Notes under the pieces: generated by a model
Database searches by the model: none
What the model saw: the letters and a program-made list of their open reading frames with translations, nothing else
Told to the model about the DNA's origin: nothing
Assembly: GCF_001570365.1 (NCBI RefSeq)
Contig: NZ_BBYK01000040.1
Location: 62,001-126,000, forward strand
DNA length: 64,000 nucleotides
Source: Microtetraspora fusca
GTDB lineage: Bacteria; Actinomycetota; Actinomycetes; Streptosporangiales; Streptosporangiaceae
Direction: 5' to 3'
Made by a program: the position numbers and the translations under genes
In this document: piece after piece, positions 55,829 to 64,000 of the stretch
How positions within the stretch are numbered: the stretch's first letter is position 1
How the letters are laid out: each line of letters opens with the position of its first letter

Positions 55829-57508
55829 TCAGCGGATGCTGCGCGAGCGGGCCTTGAACGCGGCCTTACGGGCCGCCTTGGCGGTGACCTTGTCGGGGAG
55901 CGTGTTGCCGAGCAGTTCGAGCACCTCGACCACGTCGGGGTGGTCCACCCGCCACATGTCCTCGATCAGGTGCGGCGGAGGCCCGGAGACCGCCATGTTC
56001 TCGGCGAAGCCGTCCGGGTCGATCTGGGCGGCGGGCAGCGCGAGGGCGAGCATGTCCACGCTGACCCAGAGCAGCTCGTCCTGCGTGAGCGCGGGCGCGG
56101 GCAGGCCCCGGGACGCCAGCCAGTGGATGGCGTGCGGCCGCAGCTCCGGATCGTCGAGGCAGCGGGTCACCGCGGGCTCCGCCCCGGCCGGGAGGCGGTC
56201 CACGATCGTGACGGCGATGCCGCGCATCTCGGCCGGCGCCCCCACCACCGCGGCGAGCAGCTCGGCCGCGGCCTGCTCGGGCGTGCGCTGGGCCAGCCAC
56301 CGGTCGATGTCACCCTCGGCCACCTCGGCGGGCAGCCCGCTGGTGATGAGCCCCGAGACGAGGCCGCTCGCGTCGCCCTCGGCCAGGTCGGCCGCGATGG
56401 GCGGCTCCAGCCCGATCTCCAGGTAGAGCTCCCGTAGGCCCCACAGCCCGTGCGGGGTCAGCGCGACGCCGCCGCCCACGTGGTGGACCGTGCCCGTGTA
56501 GACGAGCCGTTCCAGCGCCTCGTCGACGCCCTCCACCCGCTCGGCCACGGCCAGCTCGCGGAGGTACTCGCCGACGCTGTCCGGCGGCACCGGCACCTGC
56601 AGCCGGTACAGCAGGTCGTGGACCGCGTAGACGGACTCGTCCACGACCTCGTTGCCGGTGATCTCGACGGGGGCCTCGATGAGGAACTCCACCGTCGCCG
56701 CCCACAGGTCGAGCAGGTCCTCCTCGTCGCGGGACTCCAGGGGGACGAATCCCTCCTCCAGGAGCACCGCCGTGCCGTCCAGCCGGGCCAGGCCGAGGTC
56801 GAGGGCCAGCCGCCAGGCCAGCCCGGGCCGGCCCAGGCAGAGCTCGCGCTCGACCTCCCGCGCGTCCTTGACCCGCAGCGCCTTCCTCACCGTGGCGGTC
56901 CTGCCGCCCTCGGACATCCACACCACGAGTTGGTGCGCGTCCCGCAGCAGCGGCACCTCGCGTACGGCACGGGCGATCTCGGACGGCGCGGCGAGCCGCA
57001 CCGCCGGGAGCGGCGCGCAGCCCGGACAGTCGCAGGGGTCCTCGTCGAGGCCGTCGAGCTCATCGACCGCCCGCTGGACGGCGAGAGGGTCGGCCAGGTC
57101 GAGCGAGTCGGCGTCGATGGCGCTGAAGATGCTCTTGGCCATGCCGAACTTGCTCGTGTCGGCGAGGGCGGCGGGCATCTCGGGCGCGATCTCGTCGAGC
57201 GCGACCCGAATGCGCTCCGCCGTCTTCGCGCCGATCTCACCCGAGTCGACGAGGAACTCGACGAGGGTGCGCGCGGCGGCGACGGTCTCGCCCGCGCTTT
57301 CAGGCGGCGCGATGACCTTACGCGGATAGATCTCCAGCAGCAGCTCTTCGAACGTTCCCGGCCGGAAATCGCCGAGCTCGTTCACCTCCAGGTAGTCGCT
57401 GGCGTAGTCGCACAGCAAGCGCACCTCGTCGACGTCGACCTCGACGCCCTTCTCACGCCCCCACGCGCGCAGGTCGTCGACAGCGCGGTTCACCCATTCG
57501 ATCGACAC
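55829..57508 (-). CDS. Hypothetical protein, long paralogue with CDCPGC motif
   Basis: 559 residues, cytosolic by composition. The first 175 residues form a separate helical domain (VDEVRLLCDYASDYLEVNELGDFRPGTFEELLLEIYPRKV, then VAAARTLVEFLVDSGEIG) ending in DEDPCDCPGCAPL, a compact Cys cluster that could bind a metal. The rest parallels the 405-residue neighbour: REVPLLRDAHQLVVWM, VDRLPAGAEPAVTRCLDDPELRPHAIHWLASRGL and the end HPDVVEVLELLGNTLPDKVTAKAARKAAFKARSR. The basic KARSR tail might bind nucleic acid; that is speculation. GTG 57508 has a weak ribosome site. Confidence 0.82.
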   Translation of the reverse strand: MSIEWVNRAVDDLRAWGREKGVEVDVDEVRLLCDYASDYLEVNELGDFRPGTFEELLLEIYPRKVIAPPESAGETVAAARTLVEFLVDSGEIGAKTAERIRVALDEIAPEMPAALADTSKFGMAKSIFSAIDADSLDLADPLAVQRAVDELDGLDEDPCDCPGCAPLPAVRLAAPSEIARAVREVPLLRDAHQLVVWMSEGGRTATVRKALRVKDAREVERELCLGRPGLAWRLALDLGLARLDGTAVLLEEGFVPLESRDEEDLLDLWAATVEFLIEAPVEITGNEVVDESVYAVHDLLYRLQVPVPPDSVGEYLRELAVAERVEGVDEALERLVYTGTVHHVGGGVALTPHGLWGLRELYLEIGLEPPIAADLAEGDASGLVSGLITSGLPAEVAEGDIDRWLAQRTPEQAAAELLAAVVGAPAEMRGIAVTIVDRLPAGAEPAVTRCLDDPELRPHAIHWLASRGLPAPALTQDELLWVSVDMLALALPAAQIDPDGFAENMAVSGPPPHLIEDMWRVDHPDVVEVLELLGNTLPDKVTAKAARKAAFKARSRSIR

Positions 57509-57614
57509 AGGGAGACGCTAACGGGTTACTGACAGCATCGCGAATCGGCGGCGAAGACGCAGGAAACCGCAGGTCCCGGAGGTGCACCGCACCGCCGGCC
57601 GGCCCGCGTCGCCG

Positions 57615-59840
57615 TCACACAGGGTCGAGCGGATCGACGCGCACCCGCACGAGGTCGGCCGCCTTGCGCGCCGAACGCACCCCGCTCGCTCCCTTGAGCG
57701 CCCGCGCCAGCGCCGCCCCCTGGGCGCGCGGCACCCGGATCATCGCCCGTTCCAGCTCGCTCTCCCGGTCGCCGCCGGATCGCGGCCCCTCGACCGGTAC
57801 GGGACCGAGGACCTGGGCCCCGGCCGGAAGCTCCACCGAGGCGAGCATCTCCCGGACCGCCGACGGCGGCCCGGTCAGCGTGGCGACGCGGGTGACCGGA
57901 GGGAAGCCGAGCTCCGCGCGCTCCCCCAGCTCTCGCTCGGCGTGGGTGACCGGGTCCCATCGCACCAGCGCCTGTACGGCGGGGACCGACGAGTCGGCCA
58001 GCACCACCGCCTCGGCCCCCGGCCGCAGCAGCGCCGCCGCGTTCATCCAGCGGCGCAGGGCCTCCTCGGCGGCGCGCAGCTCGGGGCGGCCGAGCAGCGC
58101 CCAGCCGTCCAGCAGCACGGCGGCGGCGTATCCCCCGTCCGGTACGGGCTCGGCTCCGGGGGTGGCGACGACCAGGGCGGGCGCCGCGCCGATCGTGGCG
58201 AGGACCTCGTCCCGTCCGGACGTACGCACCGTGACGGAGGGGAAGGCGCGGCCGAGTTCCTCGGCGGTGCGCCGGGAGCCGGTGACGACGGCGCGCACCC
58301 GGCGCCCGCCGCACGCGCCGCAGCGCCAGTCGCCCGCGATCCGCCCGCACCAGCGGCAGTACGGCGCGGCGTGGCCGGAGCGGAGCGCCAGCGGCCCCGA
58401 GCACCCGGCGTGGCCGCACCGGGCCAGGGCGCGGCAGTTCTGGCAGGCGAGCACGGGCAGGTATCCCCTGCGCGGCACCTGGACCAGCACGGGACCGTGC
58501 TCCAGCCCCCGCCTGAGCGCCCGCCAGGCGAGGCTCGGCAGCCGGACGGCACGGGCCGCTTCATCCCTGGCCATCTCGGCGTCGTCGCCCGCCGGACGCA
58601 CCCGCGGAGCCCGCGCCCGGACCTCCTCGCGCCGGCCCACCAGCGGCCTGGCCCACCCCGAGGCGATCAGCCGGGTGGCCTCCACCGTCCGCGCGTACCC
58701 GCCGATCAGCATGGCCGCGCCGGCGCGGTGGGCGCGCAGCGCGAGCACCTCGCGGGCGTGGGGGTAGGGCGCGTGCTGCTCATCGTGCAGATCGTCCCCG
58801 TCGTCCCAGATGACCGCGAGGCCGAGGTCGGCCACGGGGGCGAAGGCCGCGGCCTTGGTGCCGACGGCGACCGGCACCTCCCCCCGCAGCACCCTGAGCC
58901 AGCGGCGGTAGCGCTCCGCCGGGCCGAGATCGGCGGTGATCGCGACATGGGGAGTGTCCCCGAGCACGCGGTCCGCCAGCGCCACGTCCTTCCCGTCGGG
59001 CAGCACGACGACGGCGCCGCGCCCGCTCGCCAGGGTCGCCCGTACGGCCGCCGCGACGGCGTACGGCCAGGAGGGCCCGTCCCGATCGGTGCCCGGCAGG
59101 GCGGACCAGACGGCCCGGGGCGAGCGCCCGTCGGCGAGGGCGGCGAGGAAGGACTCCCCGGCGGGATAGGCACGCCAGTGGCCCGCGTCCACGTCCGACC
59201 GGCCCGTCCCTCCCCGGTCGGCACCACCCGGCCCTGCGCCCGCCGCAGGAGACCGGCCCGGCTTGGCGCCCTCCGTTTCCGACCGGCCCGTCCCACCACC
59301 GTCGGCGCCCCCCGGTGCGGCGCCCTGCGCGCTGGTCGCCGATTCCTGGGGTGGCCGGGGCTCGGCCTCGACCTTCGCATGCCGGGGCGGCACGGCCAGA
59401 CGCAGGACGTCGGACATCGTCCCGGCGTAGCGGTCGGCGACGGCCCGGGCGAGGCCGGCGATCTCGGCCGTCAGCACGGGTTCGGGTGAGATCACCCGCT
59501 CCAGGAACGCGAGCCTGCCCTCGTGGTCGGTGTTCTCGGCCCGTTCGAGCAGGAAGCCGTCGGTGAGCTTCCCCGCGAAGCGCACCCGCACCCGGCAGCC
59601 CGGCACGGCGTCGGCGTCCATGGACGCCGGAACGAGGTAGTCGAACGGCCGGTCCAGGTGGGGCAGCGGCGTGTCGACCACGACCCGCGCCACCGGAGCC
59701 TGCGCGGCCGGCTCGGGAGCGCCCTTGGCCGGGCCCGGCTTCCTCCCGGTCGGCCCCGCGGCCCCGGCGATCCGCCGCGGCCCGCGCTCCGGCATCGCGA
59801 GCAGCGCCTCCTGGCCCTCGGGCGATGTCGGAACGGTCAC
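57615..59840 (-). CDS. priA: PriA-like primosomal protein N', helicase motifs lost
   Basis: 741-residue protein starting at GTG 59840 after AGGAAAA. The N-terminal 3'-DNA-binding domain is recognisable (VARVVVDTPLPHLDRPFDYLVPASMDADAVPGCRVRVRFAGK), as is the zinc region with eight cysteines (CQNC, CGHAGC, CRWC, CGAC). Where PriA has GSGKT the sequence reads AVWSALPGTDRDGPSW, and where it has DEEH it reads IWDDGDDLHDEQ, so ATP hydrolysis is unlikely. This fits known actinobacterial PriA proteins. A Gly-rich duplicated linker (GADGGGTGRS, GADRGGTGRS) interrupts residues around 175-215. Confidence 0.88.
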   Translation of the reverse strand: MTVPTSPEGQEALLAMPERGPRRIAGAAGPTGRKPGPAKGAPEPAAQAPVARVVVDTPLPHLDRPFDYLVPASMDADAVPGCRVRVRFAGKLTDGFLLERAENTDHEGRLAFLERVISPEPVLTAEIAGLARAVADRYAGTMSDVLRLAVPPRHAKVEAEPRPPQESATSAQGAAPGGADGGGTGRSETEGAKPGRSPAAGAGPGGADRGGTGRSDVDAGHWRAYPAGESFLAALADGRSPRAVWSALPGTDRDGPSWPYAVAAAVRATLASGRGAVVVLPDGKDVALADRVLGDTPHVAITADLGPAERYRRWLRVLRGEVPVAVGTKAAAFAPVADLGLAVIWDDGDDLHDEQHAPYPHAREVLALRAHRAGAAMLIGGYARTVEATRLIASGWARPLVGRREEVRARAPRVRPAGDDAEMARDEAARAVRLPSLAWRALRRGLEHGPVLVQVPRRGYLPVLACQNCRALARCGHAGCSGPLALRSGHAAPYCRWCGRIAGDWRCGACGGRRVRAVVTGSRRTAEELGRAFPSVTVRTSGRDEVLATIGAAPALVVATPGAEPVPDGGYAAAVLLDGWALLGRPELRAAEEALRRWMNAAALLRPGAEAVVLADSSVPAVQALVRWDPVTHAERELGERAELGFPPVTRVATLTGPPSAVREMLASVELPAGAQVLGPVPVEGPRSGGDRESELERAMIRVPRAQGAALARALKGASGVRSARKAADLVRVRVDPLDPV

Positions 59841-59934
59841 TTTTCCTGTCCTACCAGATGCCGTCGGCCCCACCGCCGGGCCGTACGGAGGGGTTGGCCG
59901 CCGGGGCGGGGAGCGGCGTCGGCGGAACGCGAAA

Positions 59935-59962
59935 CGGCACCCGCCGGAGACGACGGGTGCCG
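59935..59962 (-). terminator. Terminator after metK
   Basis: CGGCACCCG (59935-59943) and CGGGTGCCG (59954-59962) form a perfect 9-bp stem with a 10-base loop, followed on the minus strand by TTTCG. It lies 14 bases past the metK stop and 95 bases before priA. Confidence 0.75.
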
Positions 59963-59975
59963 CTTGCTGGACGTG

Positions 59976-61163
59976 TCAGAGGCCGACGGCCTCGCGCAGG
60001 GCGTCGGCGCGGTCCGTGGACTCCCACGAGAAGCCCTCGCGGCCGAAGTGGCCGTACGCGGAGGTCTCGGAGTAGATCGGGCGCAGCAGGTCGAGGTCGC
60101 GGATGATGGCGGCCGGGCGCAGGTCGAAGACCTTGAGCACCGCCTCCTGGATCTGGGCGACCGGGACCTTCTCGGTGCCGAAGGTCTCGATGAACACGCC
60201 CACCGGCTGAGCCTTGCCGATCGCGTACGCCACCTGGACCTCGGCGCGGTCGGCGAGGCCGGCCGCGACGACGTTCTTGGCGACCCAGCGCATGGCGTAG
60301 GCGGCCGAGCGGTCGACCTTCGACGGGTCCTTGCCGGAGAAGGCGCCACCGCCGTGGCGGGCCATGCCGCCGTAGGTGTCGACGATGATCTTGCGGCCGG
60401 TCAGACCGGCGTCGCCCATCGGGCCGCCGATCTCGAAGCGGCCGGTCGGGTTGACGAGCAGCCGGTAGCCCTCGACCTCGATCTCGAGATCGGCAAGCAC
60501 CGGCTCCACGACGTGCTCGCGGATGTCGGGTGTGAGCATCTCGCGCAGGTCGATCTCGGGGGCGTGCTGGGTCGACACGACGACCGTGTCGAGCCGCACC
60601 GGGCGGTCGCCGTCGTACTCGATGGTGACCTGGGTCTTGCCGTCCGGACGCAGGTAGGGGATGGTGCCGTTCTTGCGGACCTCGGACAGGCGGCGGGCCA
60701 TCCGGTGCGCCAGCGTGATCGGCAGCGGCATCAGCTCGGGGGTCTCGCGGCAGGCGTAGCCGAACATGAGGCCCTGGTCGCCGGCGCCCTGGCGGTCGAG
60801 GTCGTCCACGCCCTCGCCCTCACGGTGCTCATAGGCGTCGTCGACGCCCTGCGCGATGTCGGGCGACTGCGCGCCGATGGACACCGACACACCGCAGGAG
60901 GCACCGTCGAAGCCCTTGTGGGAGGCGTCGTAGCCGATCTCCAGGATCTTGTCCCGGATCAGGGCGGGGATGTCGACGTAGGTCTCCGTCGTCACCTCGC
61001 CGGCGACGTGGACCTGGCCAGTGGTGATCAGCGTCTCGACGGCGACACGGCTCTTGGGGTCGTCCTTGAGCATGGCGTCGAGAATCGCGTCACTGATCTG
61101 GTCGGCGATCTTGTCCGGGTGGCCTTCGGTAACCGACTCGGAGGTGAACAGGCGACGGGACAA
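59976..61163 (-). CDS. metK: S-adenosylmethionine synthetase
   Basis: Makes SAM from methionine and ATP. The 395 residues open [27 protein letters not shown] and contain the P-loop-like [19 protein letters not shown] and [15 protein letters not shown] 61163 is preferred over ATG 61178: AGGAG lies seven bases before the TTG and the protein then begins exactly like other actinobacterial MetK proteins, while the ATG has no ribosome site. No SAM riboswitch was recognised in the 144-base upstream gap. Confidence 0.96.
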   Translation of the reverse strand: MSRRLFTSESVTEGHPDKIADQISDAILDAMLKDDPKSRVAVETLITTGQVHVAGEVTTETYVDIPALIRDKILEIGYDASHKGFDGASCGVSVSIGAQSPDIAQGVDDAYEHREGEGVDDLDRQGAGDQGLMFGYACRETPELMPLPITLAHRMARRLSEVRKNGTIPYLRPDGKTQVTIEYDGDRPVRLDTVVVSTQHAPEIDLREMLTPDIREHVVEPVLADLEIEVEGYRLLVNPTGRFEIGGPMGDAGLTGRKIIVDTYGGMARHGGGAFSGKDPSKVDRSAAYAMRWVAKNVVAAGLADRAEVQVAYAIGKAQPVGVFIETFGTEKVPVAQIQEAVLKVFDLRPAAIIRDLDLLRPIYSETSAYGHFGREGFSWESTDRADALREAVGL

Positions 61164-61307
61164 CTCGTGGCTCCTCATGCAGCGGCTGCTGACGTCAACA
61201 ATGCTCCGCTGAGTGTAGCCGCACCGGGTACGGCCCCGCGAAGCACCGTCGCCCTGGAAGATCCCAAAAGACCGACTTACCCAGCCTGGAAAGAGGAAAA
61301 GCGCCGG

Positions 61308-62507
61308 TCAGGCGAGTCGTGCGGCCACCAGATCCCACACCACGTCCGCGAGATCCTCCTTGGGCCCTCGCGGGATCTCGACCGGGTCGCCGCCCGCCAC
61401 GAGGACCACGGCGGCGTTGTCGGGGGTGCCGAACGCGAGGTTCTCCCCCACCTGGTTGACCACGAGCAGGTCGCAGCCCTTGCGCTCGAGCTTGGCCCGG
61501 CCGTTGGCGAGCACGTCGTCGGTCTCGGCCGCGAAACCGACGATGACGCGCGGGGACGGCGCGCGCCCCTCGCGGCGGATCTCACCGAGCTCGGCCAGCA
61601 CGTCCGGGTTCTTCACCAGGTGGATGGGGTCCGGCTCGGCCGCCGACTTCTTGATCTTCGTGTCGCTGTGCGTCGCCGGGCGGAAGTCCGCCACCGCGGC
61701 GGCCATGACCACGGCGTCGGCGTGCCCGGCGGCGGAGACGACCGCCTCGCGCAGTTCGGTGGCCGTCTCGACCCGCACCACCTTGGCCCCGGCCGGGTCG
61801 GGCAGCGCGACGTTGGCCGACACCAGCGTCACCTCCGCGCCGCGGGCCACGGCCGTACGGGCGAGGGCGTAGCCCTGCAGGCCCGACGAGCGGTTGCCGA
61901 TGAAACGGACCGGGTCGATGGCCTCGCGGGTGCCCCCGGCGGAGATCACGACGTGCCGACCGGCGAGGTCCGCCGGGCGCCCGGCGAGGACGCGGCGGCA
62001 GACCTCGAAGATCTCGGCCGGGTCGGGCAGCCGCCCGGGGCCGCTGTCCGCCCCCGTGAGCCGTCCGACCGCCGGATCGATGACGATCGCGCCGCGCTCG
62101 CGCAACGTCGCCACGTTGGCCCGGGTGGCGGGGTGCTCCCACATCTCGGTGTGCATCGCGGGCGCGAACACCACCGGACAGCGGGCCGTCAGCAGGGTGT
62201 TGGTGAGGAGGTCGTTCGCCAGGCCGTGCGCGGCCCGGGCGAGCACGTCCGCGGTGGCGGGCGCCACGACGACGAGGTCGGCGTGCTGCCCGATCCGCAC
62301 GTGCGGCACCTCGTGGACCGACTCCCACACCTCGGTGGTCACCGGGTTGCCCGACAGCGCGGCCCAGGTCGGCTCGCCGACGAAACGCAGCGCGTCACGG
62401 GTCGGGACGACCCGCACGTCGTGGCCGGACTCGGTGAACAGGCGGAGCAGTTCGCACGCCTTGTAGACCGCGATGCCGGCGCTGACCCCAAGGACCACCG
62501 ATCTCAC
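61308..62507 (-). CDS. coaBC: CoaBC, phosphopantothenoylcysteine synthetase/decarboxylase
   Basis: Two steps of coenzyme A synthesis in one polypeptide of 399 residues. The N-terminal flavoprotein CoaC domain has [42 protein letters not shown] and the PxMxxxMW clamp as APAMHTEMW. The C-terminal CoaB domain has ISAGGTREAIDPVRFIGNRSSG, MAAAVADFRP and KIKK. GTG 62507 follows GGAGG at a slightly long distance. It lies 56 bases after rpoZ. Confidence 0.95.
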   Translation of the reverse strand: MRSVVLGVSAGIAVYKACELLRLFTESGHDVRVVPTRDALRFVGEPTWAALSGNPVTTEVWESVHEVPHVRIGQHADLVVVAPATADVLARAAHGLANDLLTNTLLTARCPVVFAPAMHTEMWEHPATRANVATLRERGAIVIDPAVGRLTGADSGPGRLPDPAEIFEVCRRVLAGRPADLAGRHVVISAGGTREAIDPVRFIGNRSSGLQGYALARTAVARGAEVTLVSANVALPDPAGAKVVRVETATELREAVVSAAGHADAVVMAAAVADFRPATHSDTKIKKSAAEPDPIHLVKNPDVLAELGEIRREGRAPSPRVIVGFAAETDDVLANGRAKLERKGCDLLVVNQVGENLAFGTPDNAAVVLVAGGDPVEIPRGPKEDLADVVWDLVAARLA

Positions 62508-62563
62508 GTTGTGAAACCTCCCGCGCGCCTCCCGCGCGAGCGGGGCGGGCGCCTTGAGCGCCG

Positions 62564-62827
62564 TCAGCCCTCGATGGGCTCGGAGGTGAGCAGGCCGTCG
62601 CTGACCTCGCGCAGGGCGATGGACAGCGGCTTCTCCTGGGCGTGGGTCTCCACGAGGGGCCCGACGTACTCCAGCAGGCCCTCGCCGAGCTGGGAGTAGT
62701 AGGCGTTGATCTGGCGCGCCCGCTTCGCGCCCATGATGACAAGGCTGTACTTGCTGTCGACGATGTCGAGCAGCGAGTCGATCGACGGGTTGGTGATGCC
62801 TTCCGCATAGGTGCCGCTGGTTGCCAC
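62564..62827 (-). CDS. rpoZ: RNA polymerase omega subunit
   Basis: Small RNA polymerase assembly subunit, 87 residues. It contains [40 protein letters not shown] and [14 protein letters not shown], the conserved omega regions. GTG 62827 follows GGGGAAG. It is the third gene of the mihF-gmk-rpoZ-coaBC run. Confidence 0.96.
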   Translation of the reverse strand: MATSGTYAEGITNPSIDSLLDIVDSKYSLVIMGAKRARQINAYYSQLGEGLLEYVGPLVETHAQEKPLSIALREVSDGLLTSEPIEG

Positions 62828-62873
62828 GTTGATGCTTCCCCTAGCTAGGTGGACGTCCGGTCGTCTCGGAGTC

Positions 62874-63524
62874 CTAAGCCTCCGCAGTACCGGCCAACAA
62901 GGCTATCAGGCGACCGCATACGCCCTGGACGGACGTGTTGACAAGAGTGAGGTCGAATTCCTTCTCGGCGGCCATCTCCACGCGCCCGGCGTCGAGGCGG
63001 CGCTCGATGACGTCGGGGGGTTCCGTGCCGCGCCCGCGCAGCCGCCGCTCCAGTTCCTCCCAGCTCGGCGGGGCCAGGAAGACGAGCAGCGCCTCGGGCA
63101 TGCTCTCACGCACCTGCCGCGCGCCCTGGAGGTCGATCTCCAGCAGCGTCGGCACACCCGCGGCCAACCGTTCGAGTACGGGCGTGCGGGGCGTCCCGTA
63201 CCGGTTGCCGGCGAACTCGGCCCACTCCAGGAGCTCTCCCGAGGCGATCATGCGATCGAACTCGGCGTCGTCGGCGAAGTAGTACTCCACGCCATGGGTC
63301 TCGCCAGGGCGGGGTTTCCTGGTTGTCACCGAGACCGACAGCCACACCTCGGGGTGCGACCGCCGGAGCTCGGCGACGACCGTGGACTTCCCGACGCCCG
63401 ACGGACCGGAGAGGACCGTCAGGCGGCGGTGCGGAGGCATGGAGTCACCGGCACATGTCCCGGACCCGCTGGAAGCGGCTGCCTGGCGGGCCCGATCCTC
63501 GCCGGGCCAGGACGTATCGGTCAC
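62874..63524 (-). CDS. gmk: Guanylate kinase
   Basis: Phosphorylates GMP to GDP. The 216 residues start with a 28-residue tail absent from the E. coli enzyme, then P-loop [16 protein letters not shown] (G40-T48). The GMP-binding region follows with [20 protein letters not shown] and [18 protein letters not shown] 63524 follows GGGGGA; ATG 63440 is an alternative without a clear ribosome site. It lies 36 bases after mihF. Confidence 0.95.
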   Translation of the reverse strand: MTDTSWPGEDRARQAAASSGSGTCAGDSMPPHRRLTVLSGPSGVGKSTVVAELRRSHPEVWLSVSVTTRKPRPGETHGVEYYFADDAEFDRMIASGELLEWAEFAGNRYGTPRTPVLERLAAGVPTLLEIDLQGARQVRESMPEALLVFLAPPSWEELERRLRGRGTEPPDVIERRLDAGRVEMAAEKEFDLTLVNTSVQGVCGRLIALLAGTAEA

Positions 63525-63560
63525 TCGATATCCCCCGTAAATCTTGCAGCGAAGCCGAGA

Positions 63561-63884
63561 TCAGCTCTCGGCGCCGCCGAACTCCCGCTCCAGGGAAGCG
63601 CGCTGGTTGGCACCGAGACCCCGCACGCGGCGGGACTCGGCGATACCAAGGCGCTCCATGAGCTGCTTGGCGCGGACCTTGCCCACGCCAGGGAGCGACT
63701 CCAGCAGAGCCGAGACCTTCATCTTGCCGATGACGTCATCGGTCTGCCCATCCTTCAGCACCTCAGCCAGAGAAACCGCGCCGTGCTTGAGCCGGTTCTT
63801 GACCTCGGCACGCTCCTTGCGAGCCTTGGCAGCCTTCTCAAGTGCCGCCGCGCGCTGCTCGGGAGTCAGGGGAGGAAGAGCCAC
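63561..63884 (-). CDS. mihF: mIHF, actinobacterial integration host factor
   Basis: Nucleoid-associated DNA-binding protein specific to actinobacteria, 107 residues. The full-length family form starts ALPPLTPEQRAAALEKAAKARKERAEVKNRLKHGAVSLAEVL, and the DNA-contacting helix-two-turn-helix part is VSALLESLPGVGKVRAKQLMERLGIAESRRVRGLGANQR. GTG 63884. It heads the housekeeping run. The 116 bases to the window edge contain no gene; a TTGACG hexamer lies within them without a clear -10. Confidence 0.97.
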   Translation of the reverse strand: MALPPLTPEQRAAALEKAAKARKERAEVKNRLKHGAVSLAEVLKDGQTDDVIGKMKVSALLESLPGVGKVRAKQLMERLGIAESRRVRGLGANQRASLEREFGGAES

Positions 63885-64000
63885 GCCGGGTCACCTCGAA
63901 TTTCTGTCGATGTACTCGGACGGGAGGGGAAACTAGCTGGTCCATGCCCACTCCGGCAACGTCAAGCCAGGTTTCTCTCACCACAAAATTGAATCTATTA

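Noticed and set aside
61179-61307. SAM riboswitch upstream of metK
   Set aside because: No SAM aptamer core or leader terminator could be recognised in this short gap.
59523-62699. Plus-strand open frame of about 1050 codons over priA, metK and coaBC
   Set aside because: It is antisense to three recognised housekeeping genes, shows no motif and has codon use that mirrors the minus-strand genes.

Overview
The window is a gap-free stretch of a high-GC actinobacterial chromosome. The cues are strongly GC-ended codons, frequent GTG and TTG starts, an mIHF gene, F420-type luciferase-like oxidoreductases, a DUF3040 membrane protein, actinobacterial PriA and a mraZ-rsmH-ftsL-ftsI-murE-murF cluster. 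Large proline/glycine-rich cell-division proteins and the overall gene content fit Streptosporangiales (Streptosporangium, Nonomuraea or Microbispora type). That family-level placement is inference. No rRNA, tRNA, CRISPR, phage or insertion sequence was seen.

Layout. 1-7.6 kb (minus): start of the division and cell-wall cluster, entering murF at the left edge. 7.6-12.7 kb (plus): a divergent operon of MoxR ATPase, DUF58 protein and TgpA-type transglutaminase. The mraZ-moxR intergenic region carries MraZ-type box arrays facing both ways. 12.8-17.5 kb (minus): DUF3040, dinB, a methyltransferase, nusB-efp-pepQ. 17.5-19.7 kb: an MFS drug-exporter gene divergent from a TetR regulator. 19.8-24.9 kb (minus): an F420-type oxidoreductase and a four-gene set of molybdo-hydroxylase (CO dehydrogenase-type) maturation genes without structural genes, ending at a scar of gene fragments. 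25.3-26.7 kb: HD hydrolase, DUF4031, PH-domain protein. 26.8-31.3 kb (minus): riboflavin operon ribD-ribE-ribM-ribBA-ribH behind an FMN riboswitch.

32.5-47.1 kb (plus) holds two complete peptide-type ABC importer operons. They are separated by an ArsR-type regulator, a small hypothetical gene and a dispersed repeat. Both operons are preceded by a similar palindrome next to a TATAG-like -10 element, which suggests one shared regulator. Both carry a strong hairpin after the binding-protein gene. A tricorn-type protease follows at 47.2-50.3 kb, so peptide uptake and intracellular peptide breakdown sit side by side. A second, inverted copy of the dispersed repeat lies just upstream of the tricorn gene.

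50.5-63.9 kb (minus) is a conserved housekeeping run read right to left: mihF, gmk, rpoZ, coaBC, metK, priA, def, fmt, rsmB, rpe. Two paralogous proteins of unknown function sit between priA and def. PriA has lost recognisable helicase motifs but keeps its zinc-binding cysteines.

The signals most worth following are the paired MraZ-box arrays, the shared operator of the two peptide operons, the 125-bp dispersed repeat, the nested dyad around a leaderless arsR promoter, the orphan maturation cluster with its neighbouring scar, and the unknown paralogue pair beside priA.
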